Source: Alteromonas sp. ASW11-130 | GTDB lineage: Bacteria; Pseudomonadota; Gammaproteobacteria; Enterobacterales; Alteromonadaceae | Assembly: GCF_026183735.1 (NCBI RefSeq) | Contig: NZ_JAPFRE010000002.1 | Location: 88,244-152,243, forward strand | DNA: 64,000 nucleotides | Direction of reading: 5' to 3' | Shown: positions 17,746 to 26,782 of the stretch, piece after piece | Position numbering within the stretch: the first letter of the stretch is position 1 | How the letters are laid out: every line of letters starts with the position of its first letter | Program-made: the position numbers and the translations under genes | Notes under the pieces: generated by a model | What the model was told of the DNA's origin: nothing | Database searches by the model: none | What the model saw: the letters and a program-made list of their open reading frames with translations, nothing else

Positions 17746-19257
17746 ATGAGAAATGGGCTGTTGCAGTCACTGTATAGTTGGATTGCTATTGTGGCGATCG
17801 TTATCATTGTTATTACAGGTAATTCCTTTTATGTAATCAGTACACTAGACAATCTGGCAAAGCTTGAAGCCAGATTATTCAATATTACTAAAGTAACTGA
17901 ATCTATCACCAAACTTCACGTCGCAATATTGCGTACAGAGTCTGGAAAACGTGGCTATCTACTGACTCGAAATGAGCAGTATTTATCTGATTACACTAAA
18001 ACGCTTAATACGCTCAATGAGCTATTAGAAGAAGTCGGGTATAAATCTCAAGAGCTGGGCGGCAAACAAGATGTTCATATAGATGAGTTGTTATCGCTTA
18101 GTAAAGCTAAGCTCAATGATATGATAAGTACTGTTGAATTAGCACGAAATGGCCGCTTTGAGCAGGCAATGGAAATAGTCAACTCAAACCGAAGTTTGAT
18201 TCTTTATGAAGAGTTTGAGAATACGTACAAAGATGTGCGGCGACGCGTAAATAAGATGCAGAATACGCATTTAAAAAATCTTATAAAACTAAGAAAGGAA
18301 TCATTTACTACACTGGCAGTTTCTGGCGCGTCAACAGCCCTACTTATCATTTTGATATTCATCCTTTTAAAAATAAACGTTAAAGAAGCCTATCGGCATC
18401 AAAAAGAGCTCGAAACCCATAACGAGGAGCTCGAAGAAAAAATTAATCGTAGAACCCAGGAATTACAGGTTTACTCTGACGAGCTTGCACGGAGTAATCG
18501 CGAATTGGAAGATTTTGCATTCGTAGCCTCACACGATCTCCAGGAGCCTCTAAGAAAGATTCGTGCTTTTGGCAATCGCCTTGAATCTGGCTATTCCGAT
18601 GTTATTGATGATCGCGGTCGAGACTTTATGAAGCGTATGCTCAATGCTGCAGAACGCATGTCGATGCTTATCAGAGACTTACTTGCTTTTTCACGCGTTG
18701 CCACCCGAGGAAAAGAGTTCGATAAGGTTGATCTCGATAATGTTATCAGCAACGTCAAAAGCGACCTTGAAATTGCCATTGATGAGTCGGAAGCGATAGT
18801 AGAGTGTGATAAGCTTCCCGTCATAAACGGCGATCAAAGTCAGCTTGAACAACTGTTTTTGAATTTATTATCAAATGCACTAAAGTTTCGCCAACAAGAC
18901 CAAGCGCCTTATATCAGCATTAGACTTGAATCACCCGAAGAGGCCGATTTGGAACATGTTTTTAAGTTTGCTGACTACAATTGGGTAAAAATTATTATTA
19001 AAGATAATGGCATTGGTTTCGATCAAACCTTTGCAGAAAAAATATTTGCCCCATTTCAACGACTACATGGGCGTAGCGAATACCAGGGTACAGGTATTGG
19101 CCTTGCTGTTTGCCGTAGAATTGTAGAACGTCATAACGGTTATATCAGCGCGCAAAGTTCTCCAGGAACTGGTGCCGTGTTTTCAATTGTAATTCCTGTT
19201 GACGGTGAACCATTCGCCTCAACTATTGCTAAAGGAGTGACGGAAGATGTCGCGTAA
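17746..19257 (+). CDS. CHASE3-domain sensor histidine kinase
   Basis: A 503-aa inner-membrane kinase. It has a membrane helix at 12-32, a periplasmic CHASE3 helical sensor (about 38-180, with the RTESGKRGYLLT signature), a second helix at about 184-207, a coiled coil, HisKA with the phospho-acceptor His near residue 260 (FVASHDLQEPLRKI) and a HATPase domain with N, G1 (DNGIGF) and G2 (GTGIGLAV) boxes. The architecture resembles phytochrome-like kinases that pair with Rcp1-type receivers, and such a receiver is encoded next with an 11-nt overlap. The signal is unknown. Confidence 0.93.
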   Translation: MRNGLLQSLYSWIAIVAIVIIVITGNSFYVISTLDNLAKLEARLFNITKVTESITKLHVAILRTESGKRGYLLTRNEQYLSDYTKTLNTLNELLEEVGYKSQELGGKQDVHIDELLSLSKAKLNDMISTVELARNGRFEQAMEIVNSNRSLILYEEFENTYKDVRRRVNKMQNTHLKNLIKLRKESFTTLAVSGASTALLIILIFILLKINVKEAYRHQKELETHNEELEEKINRRTQELQVYSDELARSNRELEDFAFVASHDLQEPLRKIRAFGNRLESGYSDVIDDRGRDFMKRMLNAAERMSMLIRDLLAFSRVATRGKEFDKVDLDNVISNVKSDLEIAIDESEAIVECDKLPVINGDQSQLEQLFLNLLSNALKFRQQDQAPYISIRLESPEEADLEHVFKFADYNWVKIIIKDNGIGFDQTFAEKIFAPFQRLHGRSEYQGTGIGLAVCRRIVERHNGYISAQSSPGTGAVFSIVIPVDGEPFASTIAKGVTEDVA

Positions 19258-19699
19258 CAATGCAACTGCCATCAACATTCTTATGGCTGATGATGACGAG
19301 GACGATCGTCTATTAACCATTGATGCACTAAAAGAAAGTCGAGTACTAAACAATTTATACTGCGTAGAAGACGGTGTTGAACTACTTGAGTATTTACGCC
19401 GTGAAGGTAAGTATAGTGACCCGAAAGACTCCCCTCGTCCGAGCCTGATCTTGCTAGACCTGAATATGCCTCGCAAAGACGGCCGAGAAGCGTTGGAGGA
19501 AATGAAAAAAGATCCTGCTCTTCGAAGTATTCCCGTAGTGATTTTAACTACGTCGAAAGAAGAGGAAGACATGCTCAGAGGTTATGACCTGGGTTGCGCT
19601 TCGTATATTACCAAGCCCGTCAATTTTGAAGGATTAGTAGAGTTGATGAGGGCATTGGGTAAGTATTGGATAGAGTTCGTTGAGCTTCCGCACGACTAA
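19247..19699 (+). CDS. Rcp1-like single-domain response regulator
   Basis: A 150-aa stand-alone receiver. Acidic residues DDDEDD at the start of strand 1 are typical of the Rcp1/phytochrome-partner subgroup; phospho-acceptor Asp is in LLDLNMP, followed by the RKDGREALEEMKKDP stretch, TTS and KPV. There is no output domain, so it should act by phosphotransfer or protein binding. The start overlaps the kinase stop by 11 nt, indicating translational coupling and pairing. Confidence 0.93.
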   Translation: MSRNNATAINILMADDDEDDRLLTIDALKESRVLNNLYCVEDGVELLEYLRREGKYSDPKDSPRPSLILLDLNMPRKDGREALEEMKKDPALRSIPVVILTTSKEEEDMLRGYDLGCASYITKPVNFEGLVELMRALGKYWIEFVELPHD

Positions 19700-19726
19700 T
19701 TTTTATTATTTAGGCTATAACTTGTT

Positions 19727-21718
19727 GTGACTGATATCATTCGGGTTCTTCTGATTGAAGATGATGAAGACGATTATTTTTTGACTGCTGACTACCTTTC
19801 TCAGTGTGAAAATCCACGTTTTCAACTGAGTTGGGTAACCAACGGCGACGATGCCTTAGCAGCATTAAAAAAGAGACCGTTTGACATTTGCCTGCTCGAT
19901 TACATTCTCGGTCCTGAAAACGCAATGGACGTGCTGGAAAACCTTAAGAAAAATGGGATTTCAGTCCCAGTTGTTATCCTGACTGGGCAATCCGATGCAC
20001 AGGTTGATGATATGGTCATGCGAGCGGGAGCCGCTGATTACCTGACCAAAACCGAAATCGATACCCCGCGTTTTATGCGTACTATGCGTTACGCGATGGT
20101 TCGGAGTGAGATAGAAAATGAGCGTATTGAGCGCCATAAAGTTGAGCAGCAAAATAAAGCGAAAGATAAGTTTCTTGCCCATTTAGGGCACGAGTTGCGT
20201 ACGCCTCTTACCTCGATTCTAGGATATACCGAGCTGCTGCTAGATGATGAAAAGAGTGAAAAAATTCAGCAGGAATTATCAATTATTCATACTAATGGTA
20301 AGCATCTGCTAAGTTTGCTGAATGATCTGCTGGATATGTCGCGCATCATGGCAAATAAGCTTGAACTTTCGCCTCGAACCATTCATTTCTGCCCATTTAT
20401 GACAGATGTGCACTCATTAATGAATTTGGCTGCGAAAGATAAAGGTCTCGCACTTACAATCAAATCAAAAACATTAGTCCCAGAGCAAATTTTCACTGAC
20501 CCTACCCGCTTACGACAGGTATTAATAAATTTGATAAGCAACGCTGTTAAATTTACCGATTCGGGCAAGATTATAGTGACTGTCTCGCTACGAGAAGGAA
20601 AGGGACTGATGTCTCCGCCTAAATTGCAGTTTGATGTGGAAGATACAGGTATCGGTATGCTTCCCGATAAATTGGAGTCCATCTTCCAGCCGTTTGAGCA
20701 AATTGAAGATGTCATGCGAGCGAACCATGGTGGTGCTGGTCTTGGCTTAGCCATCAGTCGAGAGTTGGTACATAAGATGGGCGGAGAACTCACGGTAACC
20801 TCTAGTTTTGGAGAAGGCAGTAAATTTTCCTTCAGTATCCATCCAGGTGCGCTGAACGAAGATAAGCTGGAACAATTAACCCTGGCATCCCCCCAAGCTT
20901 CCATTACTGATAATCCCAATCTTCACGTCTCAGGTCGAGTCCTTATTGTAGATGACCTCAGGGAAATAAGAAGATTGACCGGTCACCTGGTCAGTCAATG
21001 CCGAGCGACCGTGGGTTACGCTGAAAATGGGGTTAAAGCGCTAGAGTCTGTCCTTATTGCAGAGAAAGAAGATCACCCTTATCACCTTGTTTTGATGGAC
21101 ATTCATATGCCCGTCATGAATGGTATTGATGCATTAAACGCGTTGCGCAGGCATAACTGTAATGTTGCTGTCGTTGCCATTACTGCGGCAAGCCGAAAAG
21201 GGTTGAAACAGTCATTACTCGATCAGGGATTTGACGATGTGATTGGCAAACCCATCGATAAAACAGAATTATTAACGGTATTAGATAAATATCTCATTCG
21301 TACTAATGGCCCAAGCCGAGAAACGGAAGAAAGAGATAGTTTGATTCAAAGACATTTGCCCAAAGATAATGCAAGCCAACGTAAAAAGGTTCTGGTGGTC
21401 GAAGATGACTTTGACGCATCGGAATTGATGCAGTTACTTCTCACTCATCAGGGACATGATGTGATGATTGCAAACAGCGGCGAAGAAGCAGTTAAAACGC
21501 TTCAAGAATCGAGTTTTGACTATGTTCTGTTGGATCTTACTTTACCAGATACCGATGGGTACACCCTTGCGAAGAAAATTAAAACGTTACAAGGAGATAT
21601 TTGCATTGTCATTGTAAGTGGATACGAGCCTGATCATGAAAAAATGTCGGAACTTGGTATTGAAGAAGCAATGATTAAACCCGTTAGCAAGGAAATGTTG
21701 GCCGATTTAATTCACTGA
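19727..21718 (+). CDS. Hybrid histidine kinase, REC-HisKA-HATPase-REC-REC
   Basis: A 663-aa soluble multi-domain kinase. Order: receiver 1 (about 5-125, Asp in LLDYILGP), HisKA with His near 155 (FLAHLGHELRTPLTSI), HATPase (about 250-375, DTGIGM and GAGLGLAI), receiver 2 (about 400-520, LMDIHMPVMNG) and receiver 3 (about 545-663, LLDLTLPDTDG). No membrane segment, so input likely arrives by phosphotransfer to the N-terminal receiver from the kinases upstream. It starts at GTG 19727 with only a weak TAGG ribosome site. Last gene of the signalling operon; the output is not visible. Confidence 0.92.
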   Translation: MTDIIRVLLIEDDEDDYFLTADYLSQCENPRFQLSWVTNGDDALAALKKRPFDICLLDYILGPENAMDVLENLKKNGISVPVVILTGQSDAQVDDMVMRAGAADYLTKTEIDTPRFMRTMRYAMVRSEIENERIERHKVEQQNKAKDKFLAHLGHELRTPLTSILGYTELLLDDEKSEKIQQELSIIHTNGKHLLSLLNDLLDMSRIMANKLELSPRTIHFCPFMTDVHSLMNLAAKDKGLALTIKSKTLVPEQIFTDPTRLRQVLINLISNAVKFTDSGKIIVTVSLREGKGLMSPPKLQFDVEDTGIGMLPDKLESIFQPFEQIEDVMRANHGGAGLGLAISRELVHKMGGELTVTSSFGEGSKFSFSIHPGALNEDKLEQLTLASPQASITDNPNLHVSGRVLIVDDLREIRRLTGHLVSQCRATVGYAENGVKALESVLIAEKEDHPYHLVLMDIHMPVMNGIDALNALRRHNCNVAVVAITAASRKGLKQSLLDQGFDDVIGKPIDKTELLTVLDKYLIRTNGPSRETEERDSLIQRHLPKDNASQRKKVLVVEDDFDASELMQLLLTHQGHDVMIANSGEEAVKTLQESSFDYVLLDLTLPDTDGYTLAKKIKTLQGDICIVIVSGYEPDHEKMSELGIEEAMIKPVSKEMLADLIH

Positions 21719-21893
21719 ATTTGTTTACGAAATTATTACATGTCTGCGGAACTTTTTACCCGTCCTCCCCCCTCTCATTAACTCTACATTAAATAAATTC
21801 AATAATATCATAAGCTTAAAATCCTTGATTTAATGGTATGTGCTTTGCAGTGTTCCCCGTGCATTCGCAAATCATTAATCAAGGAGATTTTTT

Positions 21894-22247
21894 ATGGCTA
21901 CGCACTCAACGCATTCTTCTACACCTGGTTCTTCTAACCCAGGCAATGTTGCCGGAGATGCACGGGCAAACGGTATTGCAGATTCTTCTCACCCCGTCAC
22001 AGATAAGCTTAAGGATACTCTTCACAGCTCTGTGGACAAATTAGCAGGTTCAGCTGGACGAGCGGAAGAAAACCTACGTAAATCAGCACACGACTCAGCA
22101 GAAAACTGGGAAAAACGCAAAGGTGAAGCTGAGCAGAAGTGGCAAAGTTCGTCAATTCGTAAATATGCTATTGAAAACCCTCTCACTACAGCGGGTATTG
22201 CTTTTGCAGCAGGAATGTTACTTACCTCTATATTCCGTAGTAAATAA
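21894..22247 (+). CDS. DUF883/YqjD-ElaB-like membrane-anchored protein
   Basis: A 117-aa protein with a Ser/Gly-rich lead, an amphipathic helix rich in Lys/Glu (about 35-85) and a single C-terminal membrane helix preceded by an ENPLTTAG motif, the signature of the YqjD/ElaB group. E. coli YqjD and ElaB are stationary-phase proteins that tether ribosomes to the inner membrane. AAGGAG precedes the ATG. It heads a small operon with a YqjE-like protein and a short protein in the YqjK position, the same order as E. coli yqjD-yqjE-yqjK. Confidence 0.85.
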   Translation: MATHSTHSSTPGSSNPGNVAGDARANGIADSSHPVTDKLKDTLHSSVDKLAGSAGRAEENLRKSAHDSAENWEKRKGEAEQKWQSSSIRKYAIENPLTTAGIAFAAGMLLTSIFRSK

Positions 22248-22250
22248 AAG

Positions 22251-22736
22251 ATGGTAGATTCTAATCCTCAGCTTAATAAAACGCCCTATTCAGCTGATGT
22301 AAAAGATCCGTATTGCCCGTCCAGTGAAACTGGGCGGGCAAGCGATTGTAGGGAAGAAAAGTCCTTGTATGATGAGGCTTCTATTACTCGCACAATCGAA
22401 GTAGCGAAAAATGCATTTGAATTGAAAAAGAAAGAATTTGCAGCAGTAGGAGAAGTTGTTGCTGCAGAGACGGAGCTTGTCAAAAAGTCCACTATAGTAA
22501 CCATTGCATCTCTCGCCGCTGCTTTTATCTTTTCCTGTTTTAGCTGGATAGCACTTAATATTATTCTCGCTTTAGGTCTGGTTGATCTCGGAGTCCACTA
22601 TCTTTTATCTGGGACAATTGTATTTTTGCTTAACGTCAGTGTAGTGATATTCGCATTAGTGGTTGCAAAAAATACCTATAAACGAATTTCTCTGCGGCCC
22701 ATTTTTGAAGCTTTGTTTGGCAATGCAGAAAATTAA
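22251..22736 (+). CDS. YqjE-like (holin superfamily) membrane protein
   Basis: A 161-aa protein with a soluble N-terminus, a long helix (about 50-80) and two membrane helices (about 83-105 and 118-140). The fold and position after a YqjD-like gene match the YqjE / phage-holin-like family. Despite the family name there is no phage context here; these are chromosomal membrane proteins, probably in envelope stress. Gap to the upstream gene is 3 nt. Confidence 0.75.
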   Translation: MVDSNPQLNKTPYSADVKDPYCPSSETGRASDCREEKSLYDEASITRTIEVAKNAFELKKKEFAAVGEVVAAETELVKKSTIVTIASLAAAFIFSCFSWIALNIILALGLVDLGVHYLLSGTIVFLLNVSVVIFALVVAKNTYKRISLRPIFEALFGNAEN

Positions 22737-22747
22737 GGGATTTATCT

Positions 22748-23005
22748 ATGAGTATGTTCATAAATAAAGAGCTCTCTGCGGTAACAAGTTCGCATCAGCA
22801 TTATGTTATAGCGAAACGTAAGAGCAAATCAGCGACACAACAGTTAAAAATTAATAGTAAGTTATTAATCGCCTCGCCCATTGGTCTCCTGACGTTTTTC
22901 AGCATTGGAGCATTTAAAGGAGCGACAACTGACCACCCTCCCTCCAGGAGAAGACAGGCCATCGGTATTTTTTTACGCGGGTTGATAACGAAGTTCTTAT
23001 TTTGA
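22748..23005 (+). CDS. Small protein in the YqjK position
   Basis: An 85-aa basic protein with one hydrophobic stretch (about 38-55, LLIASPIGLLTFFSIGAF). E. coli has yqjK after yqjE, and the basic composition fits, but sequence similarity is too weak to call orthology. AAGGGA lies before the ATG, and the gap to the upstream gene is 11 nt, so it belongs to the same transcript. Likely inner-membrane associated. Confidence 0.6.
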   Translation: MSMFINKELSAVTSSHQHYVIAKRKSKSATQQLKINSKLLIASPIGLLTFFSIGAFKGATTDHPPSRRRQAIGIFLRGLITKFLF

Positions 23006-23015
23006 GGGGTAATGT

Positions 23016-23573
23016 ATGTTGGAGCGGAAGTCTATAACTCACTTTACTTATTTTCTAAGTAGTGCCATTTTTGTACTGACGCTCTCACTCGCTTGCACGG
23101 CCGTTCCAAGTGCTGTTCCCACTCCCTATAAAGCCGCCGTTACGCCTGATGGATACGGATATTCCAGCAGTCAACTTTCAAATAACGAATACCGAATAAA
23201 GTTTAAAGCGACGGAAAAAACCTCTGCAGACATCGTACAAGAGTATGCATTAAGAAGGGCGGCTGAATTAGCTCGCCAATACAATTACGACTGGGTAACA
23301 ATTGTAAAAACAGATGTCGAGAAAAAGCAGGGTCACGGTAAGACAGTTGTTAGGAGCAAACAAAACAACAATATAAAGGTATTCCAAGATCAGCAATGTA
23401 CTATGTCTGGGTGCGAAGAAGTTGCACAGCCATTCGTTGAAAGTGAAGATGATATCGAAGTCAGAAACGTGCCCATGTCTAATATTCATTATTCGATGAT
23501 TGTACGAATGAGTCAGACCAAACCCGGTTCGAAGGCATTCAACGTCCACGAATTATTAAACCCAAATGATTAA
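23016..23573 (+). CDS. CC0125/CC1285-family lipoprotein
   Basis: A 185-aa exported lipoprotein. The signal peptide ends in LSLAC with Cys27 as the lipidation site; Thr at +2 predicts outer-membrane sorting. The mature part starts with the GYGYSSSQLSNNEYRIKF motif and AADLARxYNYDWV-like helix typical of the CC0125/CC1285 group. A second pair of cysteines (QCTMSGC) may form a disulfide. It follows the yqjDEK-like genes by 10 nt; GAGGGG precedes the start. Function is unknown. Confidence 0.8.
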   Translation: MLERKSITHFTYFLSSAIFVLTLSLACTAVPSAVPTPYKAAVTPDGYGYSSSQLSNNEYRIKFKATEKTSADIVQEYALRRAAELARQYNYDWVTIVKTDVEKKQGHGKTVVRSKQNNNIKVFQDQQCTMSGCEEVAQPFVESEDDIEVRNVPMSNIHYSMIVRMSQTKPGSKAFNVHELLNPND

Positions 23574-23869
23574 AAAACAAACAACCTCAGTGATTAACAT
23601 GGATTTAGTATTAGACAGGCAATTATCTAATTATTCAGAAACCCGTTCATAATGTGTAAACGATAAATTTTTACAAAAATTTCGTAAAAATTGCTACTTA
23701 CCGTCTGCATATTATCCTCCACTGTTCGCTTAGCAACTTAACTTCATGATATATAACAAAAAAATAATGCATTAAACTTAAGTAATTGAATTATTTCGGG
23801 TATATAGCGTGCAGTATAGTAATCGAACTCTTTTTTATTTCCTGTTTCATTGTTTTAAGGAGAATAGTC

Positions 23870-24316
23870 GTGAAACATCGAACTCCTGGTATCAATAGAA
23901 TTTTCGATATCATAAAAGTACTTAAAAGTGGTATTAAGTTTTACCAAGACAGCATAGCGAAGCTCAATGATCCTAAAACCAAATCATTTTTTAACCGTAT
24001 GATAGTAGAAAAAAAAGAAGCCGTTAATGCGTTGCAACCATTCGTCTTAACTGAACAGGGAGTTGAAGAAACCCAAGGCGAGATAGGTATCAAAGTGCGT
24101 AACATGTATACCAAGGTGCTCGGTGCTTTGAGCAGCAAAAAAGAGCAGCCATATTTAGAACAATTGGAAGAAGTAGAAGATAAAGTGCTCGATTCGATCG
24201 ACGAGGCGCTGGACGTTGACCAACCCCCACGCTGTGCTGCCGAATTAAGACGCATCCGAACTCGTATGCTGCAATGCTTTGATGAAATGAAAACACTACA
24301 AAGCATGCCAGTCTGA
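23870..24316 (+). CDS. DUF2383/PA2169-like four-helix-bundle protein
   Basis: About 148 aa. The open frame extends upstream to a TTG at 23786, but AAGGAGA lies 6 nt before GTG at 23870 and the added N-terminus is unlike the family, so GTG is taken as the start. The protein is almost all helical, with an IIKVLKSGIKFYQDSIAKL helix and matching later helices, the pattern of ferritin-like DUF2383/PA2169 proteins. The metal ligands of true ferritins are not evident. Such genes are often stress-induced. It stands alone. Confidence 0.65.
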   Translation: MKHRTPGINRIFDIIKVLKSGIKFYQDSIAKLNDPKTKSFFNRMIVEKKEAVNALQPFVLTEQGVEETQGEIGIKVRNMYTKVLGALSSKKEQPYLEQLEEVEDKVLDSIDEALDVDQPPRCAAELRRIRTRMLQCFDEMKTLQSMPV

Positions 24317-24391
24317 CGTTTTTCATTGCACTCGCATTTACATGAAATTGTGGGTGCAGCCAAGTTTGAATTCTACCGCTTCAGAGTGGGA

Positions 24392-25030
24392 TTAAAGATG
24401 GACGTCATTAGAGCGTGTTACCCAGTTCATATCCCTCGTTTGTTCATCCAGTGTACCTTTTGCATCTTCCAGGAAAATCTGACAAAAATAGTCCACACTC
24501 TTGTACTGCTCTCGATACGACCTAAGCTGGACATCCATTTCTTGCATGGCGTTTGAAAATTCAGAATTTGATTTTGATAGTTCATAATCGCATTTGAGAT
24601 AAGCACACAGGACATCCGCGGCTTTTGCCAACTTTACATGCATGTCTTGTTTATCTTGTTCTATTAATGGTTTGTAGCGTTCCTGCAACGATTCTGGCAA
24701 CGTTTTAATGAGCATTCCTTCGAATCGTTTTTCCAGTTTTTTTATGGCCGAAGTGGTTTCGGGATCATGATATTTCACCGGACTGGGGATATCACTCATA
24801 CCTGCAATTTCACTTCCTTCATGAAATATAGCCATACTCGCCACCCTATCAGGATCGATATTTTCCCCGAATATGTCTGCCGCTATAGCACCTAACATAT
24901 GTGCAATTACTGCAGCCTCATAGATGTGAGTGGACAACATTTCCTCTTGAAACTGCGCCATCAATGGCCATCTTTTCACGTTTCTTGCTCGCTGCATAAG
25001 GCCAATAAACGCAGAATGATCTTTTGCCAT
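24392..25030 (-). CDS. YfbR-like HD-domain 5'-nucleotidase, altered metal site
   Basis: A 212-aa protein aligning over its length with E. coli YfbR, a cobalt-dependent 5'-deoxynucleotidase. Conserved are RWPLM near the N-terminus, His35, His70, the SDIPSPVKYH loop and Asp139 in ADVLCAYLKC. The hallmark HD pair is HE here (His70-Glu71), and the usual EH before helix 2 reads TH. Glu can still bind metal, but this replaces a defined ligand of the family, so activity or metal choice may differ. Monocistronic; probably a diverged paralogue. Confidence 0.82.
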   Translation of the reverse strand: MAKDHSAFIGLMQRARNVKRWPLMAQFQEEMLSTHIYEAAVIAHMLGAIAADIFGENIDPDRVASMAIFHEGSEIAGMSDIPSPVKYHDPETTSAIKKLEKRFEGMLIKTLPESLQERYKPLIEQDKQDMHVKLAKAADVLCAYLKCDYELSKSNSEFSNAMQEMDVQLRSYREQYKSVDYFCQIFLEDAKGTLDEQTRDMNWVTRSNDVHL

Positions 25031-25301
25031 AATAGTATTGCCTCTAGATTGATAACCTTGGTGTATTATATCAATAATTTACAAAGGCTTTTATGTATTA
25101 TATTTTCTTTACTAATTTTTACAGCCCTACCAACAGCTTACCCCGTGTAAAAAATGCAAGATTAAATGTAATTAATTATTGCGCGTTGAAGACCCCCTTT
25201 CTCTACATCAAAAAATACCCTTTTATTTCATGGAGTTATAGTGTGGCACAAAAAACGCATAAGTCTTTATGACATTAAACGGAATCAATAAGGGGATTAC
25301 C

Positions 25302-25478
25302 ATGTTAGGTTGGGCAATTACATTCTTTATCATCGCCATTATTGCCGCAGTTTTTGGTTTTGGCGGTATCGCCGGCGCAGCAACTGGCATCGCTCAGTTT
25401 TTATTCTTTGTTTTCGTCGCATTACTAGTAATATCACTGGTAGCCAATGCGCTTCGAGGCAAATCACCTAAAGTCTAA
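25302..25478 (+). CDS. DUF1328/YtjA-like small membrane protein
   Basis: A 58-aa protein starting at ATG 25302 with AAGGGGA 6 nt upstream (an open frame from 25269 adds 11 residues outside the family pattern). Two hydrophobic helices with [18 protein letters not shown] match DUF1328. These are small inner-membrane proteins common in proteobacteria and often osmotically or stationary-phase induced; the molecular role is unknown. A small lipoprotein gene follows 23 nt later. Confidence 0.85.
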   Translation: MLGWAITFFIIAIIAAVFGFGGIAGAATGIAQFLFFVFVALLVISLVANALRGKSPKV

Positions 25479-25501
25479 GCTTGGAAAAGGAGAAAGGACA
25501 T

Positions 25502-25696
25502 ATGATTTCTTATAAAGCATTTTTGAAAACATTATTAGTAGCAGGTTTTGCTATGTCGATGGCAGCCTGTGATGAAGGCCCTGCTGAAGACGCTGGTGAA
25601 GAACTGGATGAAGTAGTAACAGATGCCGGCAATGCAGTTGAAGATGCCTGTGAAGATGCTAAAGAAGGCATGGATGCAGAGGATGAAGATTGCTAG
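25502..25696 (+). CDS. Small acidic lipoprotein
   Basis: A 64-aa lipoprotein starting at ATG 25502 after a purine-rich GGAGAAAGGA site. The signal peptide ends in MAAC with Cys23; Asp at +2 is the classical inner-membrane retention signal. The mature part is only about 40 residues, very acidic and repeating ED/A units, with two more Cys. It resembles entericidin-type or small stress lipoproteins in size, but no family is certain. Cotranscribed with the DUF1328 gene and followed by a strong terminator. Confidence 0.75.
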   Translation: MISYKAFLKTLLVAGFAMSMAACDEGPAEDAGEELDEVVTDAGNAVEDACEDAKEGMDAEDEDC

Positions 25697-25712
25697 AAAT
25701 AGCATATTTTCT

Positions 25713-25744
25713 AAAGCCAGGAACGAATACTTCCTGGCTTTTTT
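25713..25744 (+). terminator. Intrinsic terminator of DUF1328-lipoprotein unit
   Basis: AAAGCCAGGAA at 25713-25723 pairs perfectly with TTCCTGGCTTT at 25731-25741 around a 7-nt loop, followed by T residues to 25744. Confidence 0.92.
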
Positions 25745-26183
25745 GTATGTGTAGTTAGCAATTATTCAACCTTCCGCCTCTCTTCCATACGTTATTTGTA
25801 TAAAGGCTAGGCGAAGCTGGCCCGTTCCGCTTCAGGAAAATCCACGTCAACGAAACAGTCTGGGGGTATGCCTACATTACAGTTACAGCTATGAATGCAA
25901 TTGTATCCACTTCCATTTATGTGTAACCAGTTGAGAAATAAAAATAATTCGTTCCATCAGGTTGGTATAGCTAAGTAGATGCAGCAATGCGTGAGTCGGT
26001 CGAGCTAATTCCAATTGGACTGTGTGAACTCTTCAATTATTATCACAGTCCGTGTCTTCCGGTTTTTACCTGCGCAACTCACGTCAATTTAAGTCCTCCC
26101 TTATTCAACACCCTGGCATCTTCGCGGTGAAAGTACCTGCAAGGTAAGCGAGCAAAGACTATTTCGAATTAGTGTGTTAGACA
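25745..26183. other. Intergenic region without recognisable content
   Basis: About 440 nt between the terminator and the convergent membrane-protein gene. I found no reading frame with a ribosome site, no RNA gene and no repeat. Confidence 0.4.
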
Positions 26184-26717
26184 TCAGGTGGGGGAAACGC
26201 AACGTGTCGCTCGATTACTAAAAAAGGATAAAGATAGGATGATTGTGGGAAGTATTTTCACGAAAATATATTGAGTCCAATGCCGTTCATATTCAACTAT
26301 CTTTTCCAGCTGCTGGCACGTCCAATGAAGGAAAAACGCTAAAGCCAGTAATAAGTAATAAGTAATAAGTAATAAGATACTTGCTGCAATAATCACAGCT
26401 ACCGGATAAATCAGGTTACCAGCCAGATCCAGCTGGCTATATTTAATCACTAGAATGGGCCCTTCGAGCACCAACGCAATAACCAGGACACTTACGAAAC
26501 GCGTAACGGTGCGTCGAATAGACCAAATCAGACCAATGTCCTCGTCGCCTTTTCCTAGATACTCTTTAAAGATACTTATTGACAACTCATAGGTGGCTAA
26601 AGCAATGAAGAGGTCCTTAATGCTACGAATTATCCCTGTGACAAATTGTTCATCGGTTCGCAGCGCTTCGCTAAAGTGATAGATAGCCATACCAACCATT
26701 GAGTAGAAAACTATCAT
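26184..26717 (-). CDS. Putative membrane protein with internal 7-nt repeats, start unclear
   Basis: A 177-aa frame with three or four hydrophobic helices. Upstream of the first ATG (26715-26717) the frame stays open for 16 more codons reading NKWIRKATASFFAISF, which looks like a real N-terminus, but no ATG, GTG or TTG occurs before an in-frame TAG at 26766-26768. The last part (about residues 114-125) is encoded by four copies of a 7-bp repeat, and the C-terminal 15 residues look random. It may be a decaying gene or one whose frame is set by repeat number. It lies just downstream of the RND gene; family unknown. Confidence 0.55.
   Translation of the reverse strand: MIVFYSMVGMAIYHFSEALRTDEQFVTGIIRSIKDLFIALATYELSISIFKEYLGKGDEDIGLIWSIRRTVTRFVSVLVIALVLEGPILVIKYSQLDLAGNLIYPVAVIIAASILLLITYYLLLALAFFLHWTCQQLEKIVEYERHWTQYIFVKILPTIILSLSFFSNRATRCVSPT
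26347..26376. repeat. Heptanucleotide tandem repeat AGTAATA x4 inside a gene
   Basis: Four exact copies of AGTAATA followed by AG. The 7-bp unit is not a multiple of three, so gain or loss of a copy would shift the frame of the membrane-protein gene at 26184-26717. The same heptamer occurs at 30799. Confidence 0.9.
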
Positions 26718-26782
26718 GAACGATATAGCAAAAAATGACGCCGTGGCTTTGCGGATCCATTTATTCTAACCCAGCACTATTT

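Noticed and set aside
22251..22736. Phage holin
   Set aside because: Position after a YqjD-like gene and lack of lysis genes point to YqjE-type membrane protein.
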